DNA from: an uncultured Sphingomonadales bacterium
GTDB taxonomy: Bacteria; Pseudomonadota; Alphaproteobacteria; Sphingomonadales; Sphingomonadaceae
DNA: 18,483 bases
Assembly (NCBI GenBank): GCA_903893935.1
Contig: CAITOD010000046.1
Span: 1-18,483, forward strand
Direction of reading: 5' to 3'
Positions 15,421 to 18,483 of the stretch are shown here, piece after piece. Below the pieces are notes generated by a model. The model was not told where the DNA came from. It saw only the letters and a program-made list of their open reading frames with translations, and did no database searches. The position numbers were made by a program, and so were the translations under genes. The number at the start of each line of letters is the position of its first letter. The first letter of the stretch is position 1.

Positions 15421-16628
15421 TGCACATCCTTCAGGTTGGCAGCTATCTCCCGCCCGATCTGGTCGGTGGCGGGGAAACTTCGGCGCAGAACCTTCGCCTC
15501 GTGCTGGAGGCGGCCGGGCACACGGTATCGTCGCTGCGCTGGAAGCAGGCCGCGCGTTTCACGCTGGGTCTGCGCATCGACACGCTGCAACCCGGCCAAT
15601 GGGCAGGCCGAACCTGGCGCCCGTTCGAGCCGATCGAATCCACCCCCGGTCTCGTCAAAGCCGAGTTCTATGTGCTCGAATTCCTGACCCGCGCCGATAC
15701 CGCGGAAATCCGGCAGTTTGTCGCGAGCAATGGCATCGACCTGATCATTCTTCGCTCGTTCCGGGGCTTTGGCTATGATCTGATCGACAAAGTGTGCCGG
15801 GCCGGCGTGCCGGTCGTGTTCGTGCTCGACGACTTCGCGATGGTCTGCATGAACAAAGGCATGGCCCGCAAAGGGACGCTGTGTGCGAGCCGGTGCCTGC
15901 AATGCCGCTATGTCGTGTTCCGCAATCGCCGCGCGCTGGGGCGGCTGGGCCAGCTGGCCGTGGTGGCTCCGTCGAGGCATATGCTCGAGGCGGTCACCAC
16001 TGCGCTGGAGATCGATCCCGCGCACTGCCACCACATTCCCAACCCCAATGCCTATACCGCGATCAAACGAGTGCGTGATCACGCCGATCCACTCACGCTC
16101 GGCTATGTCGGACGGCTGGAACCCGACAAAGGCGTGCCCGGCCTGCTCGACTGTGCCGAACGGCTGCATGCCGCTTGCGGGGTAAAACTGGTGGTGGCCG
16201 GCCAGGGCACTTTGACCCAGACCGTCGCAGCGTTTGCCGCAACCCGGCCGTGGGTCGATTTTCGCGGGCAAGTGCCGTCCGACGACGTCCATCATGTCTA
16301 TGACGCGATCGATGTGCTGGCGATCCCTTCGCTGTGGCCGGAAAACTTCCCGGGCGTGGTGGTGCACGCGATGACCAGCGGCGTGCCGTGCGTCGGATTT
16401 GCCATCGGCGGCATCCCGGAAGTGATCGATCATGGCCAGACCGGCTTTGTTGTGCCGTTTGGCGATTTTGCAGCACTTGGCGACCGGGTGCTTGAGCTCG
16501 ACCGCGACCGGGCGCTGCTCGCAGCCTTGTCAAAGGGCGCGCTCGAGGCCTGCCTGCGCTACGACCCGACGCCGCTGGCACGGCGCTGGACCGATCTGAT
16601 CGAGACCATGGCACCGGGCGAGGCATGA
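15420..16628 (+). CDS. Glycosyltransferase family 4-like, with altered EX7E motif
   Basis: A 402-residue GT-B glycosyltransferase acting on the cytoplasmic side. It opens with HILQVGSYLPPDLVGGGET, a GT4 N-terminal pattern with the Gly-rich acceptor loop. The C-terminal domain shows LGYVGRLEPDKGVPGLLDC, then PSLWPENFPGVVVHAMTSG, then FAIGGIPEVIDHGQTGFVV, all typical of GT4. The usual EX7E pair is E308 and H316, so the second glutamate is replaced. A cysteine group, C143 plus C155-x3-C159-x2-C162, sits in the region where a subset of GT4 enzymes carries conserved cysteines. The start ATG 15420 overlaps the beta-helix stop as TGATG. The open frame extends far upstream (14721), but that part is antiphase to the beta-helix gene and is not coding. 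Donor sugar unknown. Confidence 0.9.
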   Translation: MHILQVGSYLPPDLVGGGETSAQNLRLVLEAAGHTVSSLRWKQAARFTLGLRIDTLQPGQWAGRTWRPFEPIESTPGLVKAEFYVLEFLTRADTAEIRQFVASNGIDLIILRSFRGFGYDLIDKVCRAGVPVVFVLDDFAMVCMNKGMARKGTLCASRCLQCRYVVFRNRRALGRLGQLAVVAPSRHMLEAVTTALEIDPAHCHHIPNPNAYTAIKRVRDHADPLTLGYVGRLEPDKGVPGLLDCAERLHAACGVKLVVAGQGTLTQTVAAFAATRPWVDFRGQVPSDDVHHVYDAIDVLAIPSLWPENFPGVVVHAMTSGVPCVGFAIGGIPEVIDHGQTGFVVPFGDFAALGDRVLELDRDRALLAALSKGALEACLRYDPTPLARRWTDLIETMAPGEA

Positions 16629-17668
16629 CCGCGCGATCAGTCCTGTGGGTCGGCAAAGCCGGCGTCAATGGCGGCGGCGACGAGATCTTCGATCGCAAGC
16701 TGCTGGCGGCGCTCGACCCGTCTGCCCGCGTCACCCGGTTCGAGGTTCCGGTCCAGCCGCGACTCCGCCAGATCGGCAATCTGCTGCGCGGGTTCCCCCA
16801 GCCGTGCTTCAAATACGCCAGCCCCGCGCTCGACCGCGACTTTCGCGCCGCTGCCGCGAGCCACGACCAGGTGGTCATCTCGCTCGAAGCGCTTGAACAT
16901 TTCGCGCTGGTGGTGGACCGCCCGGTCACGCTGATCCTGCACAACATCACCCACGATCTGCTCGGCCAGATCCTTGGCAAGCATCCGCTCGGACGGCTCG
17001 CAGCGGCATGGTCGCTGCGCTGGGAGCAGCACCTCTATGCGCGCGATACGATTCATCTGGTAACGCTGTCGCAGCGCGACAAGGCGCTGGTCGAGGCGCT
17101 GGCGCCCGGGCGCACGGTCGATGTCGCCTGCCCCGGCATGCCGCCGCCGGTTCCGCTGCAAGGCACCGTCATCATCCCCGAACTGGTCCTGTCGGGCAGT
17201 TACGCATGGCACGCCAAGCGGCGCGCGCTGGCAGACCTTGCCCGCGAAGTCGCGAGGACGGGCAGCGACTTTGCCTGGCGCCACGATCTGGCGTTGCCCG
17301 ACGATCCCGCCATGGCCGCAATCGCGCGCGTTGCCCGGCCGATCGAGCCTGTCGACTATGGCGCAGGGCTGCGGTTCGGCTTGATCCCCGATGACTTTCT
17401 GGCCGGGTTCAAGCTCAAGGCGACTTACTTCATCGCCAACAACTGTGTTGTGCTGTCGCGTTGCGATATCCGGCCGGAATTCGACGGCCTGCCGTTTGCC
17501 GACCAATTCGTGCGGTACACCCCCCATCTGATCGCAATTGCCGATGCCATGGCCGCATTGCGCGCACGCGATCGCGCCACATTGCATCGCGAGTGGCTCG
17601 AATTCCGCGACGCTTGCGCACAACGGTTTTCGTGGCAAGCCGCTGCACAAACCGTCACCGGCCCATGA
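16625..17668 (+). CDS. Glycosyltransferase-like protein (GT-B fold probable)
   Basis: A 347-residue soluble protein that begins in an ATGA overlap with the GT4 gene and ends in another ATGA overlap with the flippase fragment, so it is part of a tightly coupled operon. The N terminus VLWVGKAGVNGGGDEIFDRK has the beta strand and Gly-rich loop of a GT-B N-domain, and LILHNITHD with a following helix (LRWEQHLYARD) resembles GT4-type proteins. The C-terminal part is diverged: LIPDDFLAGFKLKATYFIANNCVVLSR occupies the place of the donor-site region, and no EX7E motif is evident. A glycosyltransferase is the likeliest role from context and fold. A related non-catalytic or differently specific protein cannot be excluded. 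Confidence 0.68.
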   Translation: MTARSVLWVGKAGVNGGGDEIFDRKLLAALDPSARVTRFEVPVQPRLRQIGNLLRGFPQPCFKYASPALDRDFRAAAASHDQVVISLEALEHFALVVDRPVTLILHNITHDLLGQILGKHPLGRLAAAWSLRWEQHLYARDTIHLVTLSQRDKALVEALAPGRTVDVACPGMPPPVPLQGTVIIPELVLSGSYAWHAKRRALADLAREVARTGSDFAWRHDLALPDDPAMAAIARVARPIEPVDYGAGLRFGLIPDDFLAGFKLKATYFIANNCVVLSRCDIRPEFDGLPFADQFVRYTPHLIAIADAMAALRARDRATLHREWLEFRDACAQRFSWQAAAQTVTGP

Positions 17669-18408
17669 TCGTCGTTGTCGTCAGCCTGGGTGCGGCGGCC
17701 GTGCAGATGGCCATGCTGCTGCTGACCGCGCATGTGCTGGGGGTCGGGCAATACACCAGGTTCTCGCTGATCGTGGCGATCGCGCTGGTGCTGTCATCGG
17801 TCGCGTCGGAATGGTTGCGGCTGATCGTGGCCCGGCATGGCGGATCGCGCCGCCGGCGGTTCCGCGGTGCGGTGCTGCGCGATGCGCGACGGATCACGTT
17901 TGCGCTGTCATCCGGGCTGATCCTGCTCGGGCTGCTCTCCAGCGCGGGTATCGCCGCGACCGGGCATCCCGACTTCGCGCAACTCGTCGCCGCGACAGCG
18001 GTGAGTGCGGCGGGCATGATGGTATCGGACATGGCATCGGTGGCGCTGCGCTATGGCGCGGTGCAGCAATGGCAATACAATCTCTACACTGCGGTGCGCG
18101 TGACCATGATGGGCAGCGCCGCGCTGGTCGCGGCCATTGGCGGCGGCAACGGAGCAGCCGTTGCCGGCGCGTTCGGACTTGCCGGGATTCTCGTCGGCGG
18201 CTGCTACGGCCTGCTGCTGTCGCCACAAGGCGGCGTGTCGCGCCCGGGGCTTGTGCGGCGGCTTGCGCCGCAAGGCTGGTCGCTGGCGACGGGTTCGATC
18301 GGCACCAATCTTGCCCTGACGATGGCCCGGCTTGCGCTCGGCGTAGGCTTGCACGGCGCGATCGCCGGAAGCGTCGGAGGGAACGGAGGGTTGATTCATG
18401 TCAAGTGA
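17665..18408 (+). CDS. Second Wzx-like flippase / polysaccharide transport protein, probably truncated at 3' end
   Basis: The 247-residue frame starts at ATG 17665 in an ATGA overlap with the previous gene. It encodes about six to seven hydrophobic segments of the Wzx/polysaccharide transport type (LTAHVLGVGQYTRFSLIVAI, then further segments to TGSIGTNLALTMARLALGVG). Wzx proteins are usually over 400 residues with about twelve segments, so only the first half or so is present. After GLHGAIAGS (about 18370) the frame continues as VGGNGGLIHVK and stops, a glycine-rich tail unlike a membrane transporter. DNA after this point differs from the rest of the locus. I infer that the gene is interrupted by an insertion or rearrangement near 18371-18390. 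The frame upstream to 17461 is antiphase to the glycosyltransferase gene and not coding. Confidence 0.65.
   Translation: MIVVVVSLGAAAVQMAMLLLTAHVLGVGQYTRFSLIVAIALVLSSVASEWLRLIVARHGGSRRRRFRGAVLRDARRITFALSSGLILLGLLSSAGIAATGHPDFAQLVAATAVSAAGMMVSDMASVALRYGAVQQWQYNLYTAVRVTMMGSAALVAAIGGGNGAAVAGAFGLAGILVGGCYGLLLSPQGGVSRPGLVRRLAPQGWSLATGSIGTNLALTMARLALGVGLHGAIAGSVGGNGGLIHVK
18375..18390 (+). repeat. Short direct repeat at the flippase break
   Basis: CGGAGGG occurs at 18375-18381 and again at 18384-18390, two bases apart, exactly where the flippase sequence stops looking like its family. It may belong to an element end or mark the junction; chance is possible. Confidence 0.5.
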
Positions 18409-18463
18409 CACCAGTGGGGCGTGAATGAGATAGTGTAGGCCTCGTGTGTATGCAGGAGCGCCT

Positions 18464-18483
18464 ATGAAGTCACAACTTATGGC
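18464..18483 (+). CDS. Start of an unidentified gene, cut by the window edge
   Basis: ATG 18464 is preceded by AGGAG at 18454-18458 with a 5-base gap, a strong ribosome site. Only MKSQLM can be read before the window ends. Its codons (TCA, CAA, CTT) are unlike the GC3-rich usage of the locus, which fits a mobile-element gene. Function cannot be assigned. Confidence 0.4.

Larger units (their letters stand above)
18371..18483 (+). mobile_element. Possible left end of an insertion sequence (partial, cut by window)
   Basis: From about 18371 the codon pattern of the locus ends. What follows has mixed base composition, stop codons in the flippase frame, a 7-base direct repeat (CGGAGGG at 18375-18381 and 18384-18390), a partly palindromic stretch TTGATTCATGTCAAGTGACA (18391-18410), and then a well-initiated new reading frame at 18464. 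This is what an IS left end followed by its transposase gene looks like. No transposase motif is visible in the few codons available and I cannot assign a family. Confidence 0.4.

Noticed and set aside
18391..18410. Assigning the right-edge sequence to a specific IS family from its palindromic end
   Set aside because: Too little sequence is present; the short palindromic stretch resembles ends of several families and no transposase residues can be read.

Overview
The window is a capsule or exopolysaccharide biosynthesis locus of the Wzx/Wzy-dependent type. GC content is high (roughly two thirds by eye), codon use is strongly GC3-biased, GTG and TTG starts are frequent, and genes commonly overlap by ATGA or TGATG. 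Together with the family of the genes, this suggests an alphaproteobacterium, most likely a sphingomonad (Novosphingobium/Sphingomonas-like). That assignment is inference; no rRNA or other taxonomic marker is present.

Layout. 71-1492 encodes the polyprenyl-phosphate sugar-1-phosphate transferase that starts the repeat unit. 1695-1988 is an isolated gene for a small exported protein, closed by a very strong intrinsic terminator (2014-2043). 2210-3685 encodes an O-antigen ligase/polymerase-family membrane protein. A good candidate promoter (3745-3773) then leads into a long forward operon: a short GumB-like outer-membrane export lipoprotein (3888-4616), a Wzc-type chain-length regulator/tyrosine autokinase (4628-6871), a TPR-like membrane-anchored protein (6877-8058), an FkbM-family methyltransferase (8083-8790), a UDP-glucuronate 4-epimerase-like enzyme (8817-9830), a Wzx-like flippase (9891-11192) and a GT-B-like glycosyltransferase (11189-12229). 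A Wzy-like polymerase lies on the minus strand (12189-13658), converging on that operon with a 41-base 3' overlap. A 304-base divergent intergenic region containing a perfect 14-base palindrome separates it from a second forward operon: a Tat-exported beta-helix protein (13963-15420), two glycosyltransferases (15420-16628 and 16625-17668) and a second Wzx-like protein (17665-18408).

The second flippase appears broken. Its reading frame leaves family-like sequence near 18370 and ends early. Beyond that point the sequence changes character and a new well-initiated reading frame starts at 18464, as expected if an insertion sequence or other rearrangement boundary lies at the right edge.

How it works together (family knowledge plus inference): the first transferase loads a sugar phosphate onto undecaprenyl phosphate. 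The glycosyltransferases extend it, with UDP-galacturonate supplied by the epimerase and methyl groups by the FkbM enzyme. Wzx flips the unit, Wzy polymerises it under control of the Wzc-like kinase, and the export lipoprotein passes the chain out. The locus is unusual in having two polymerase/ligase-like and two flippase-like genes, few glycosyltransferases, no visible cognate phosphatase, and an embedded Tat-exported beta-helix protein. No tRNA, rRNA or CRISPR array was seen.
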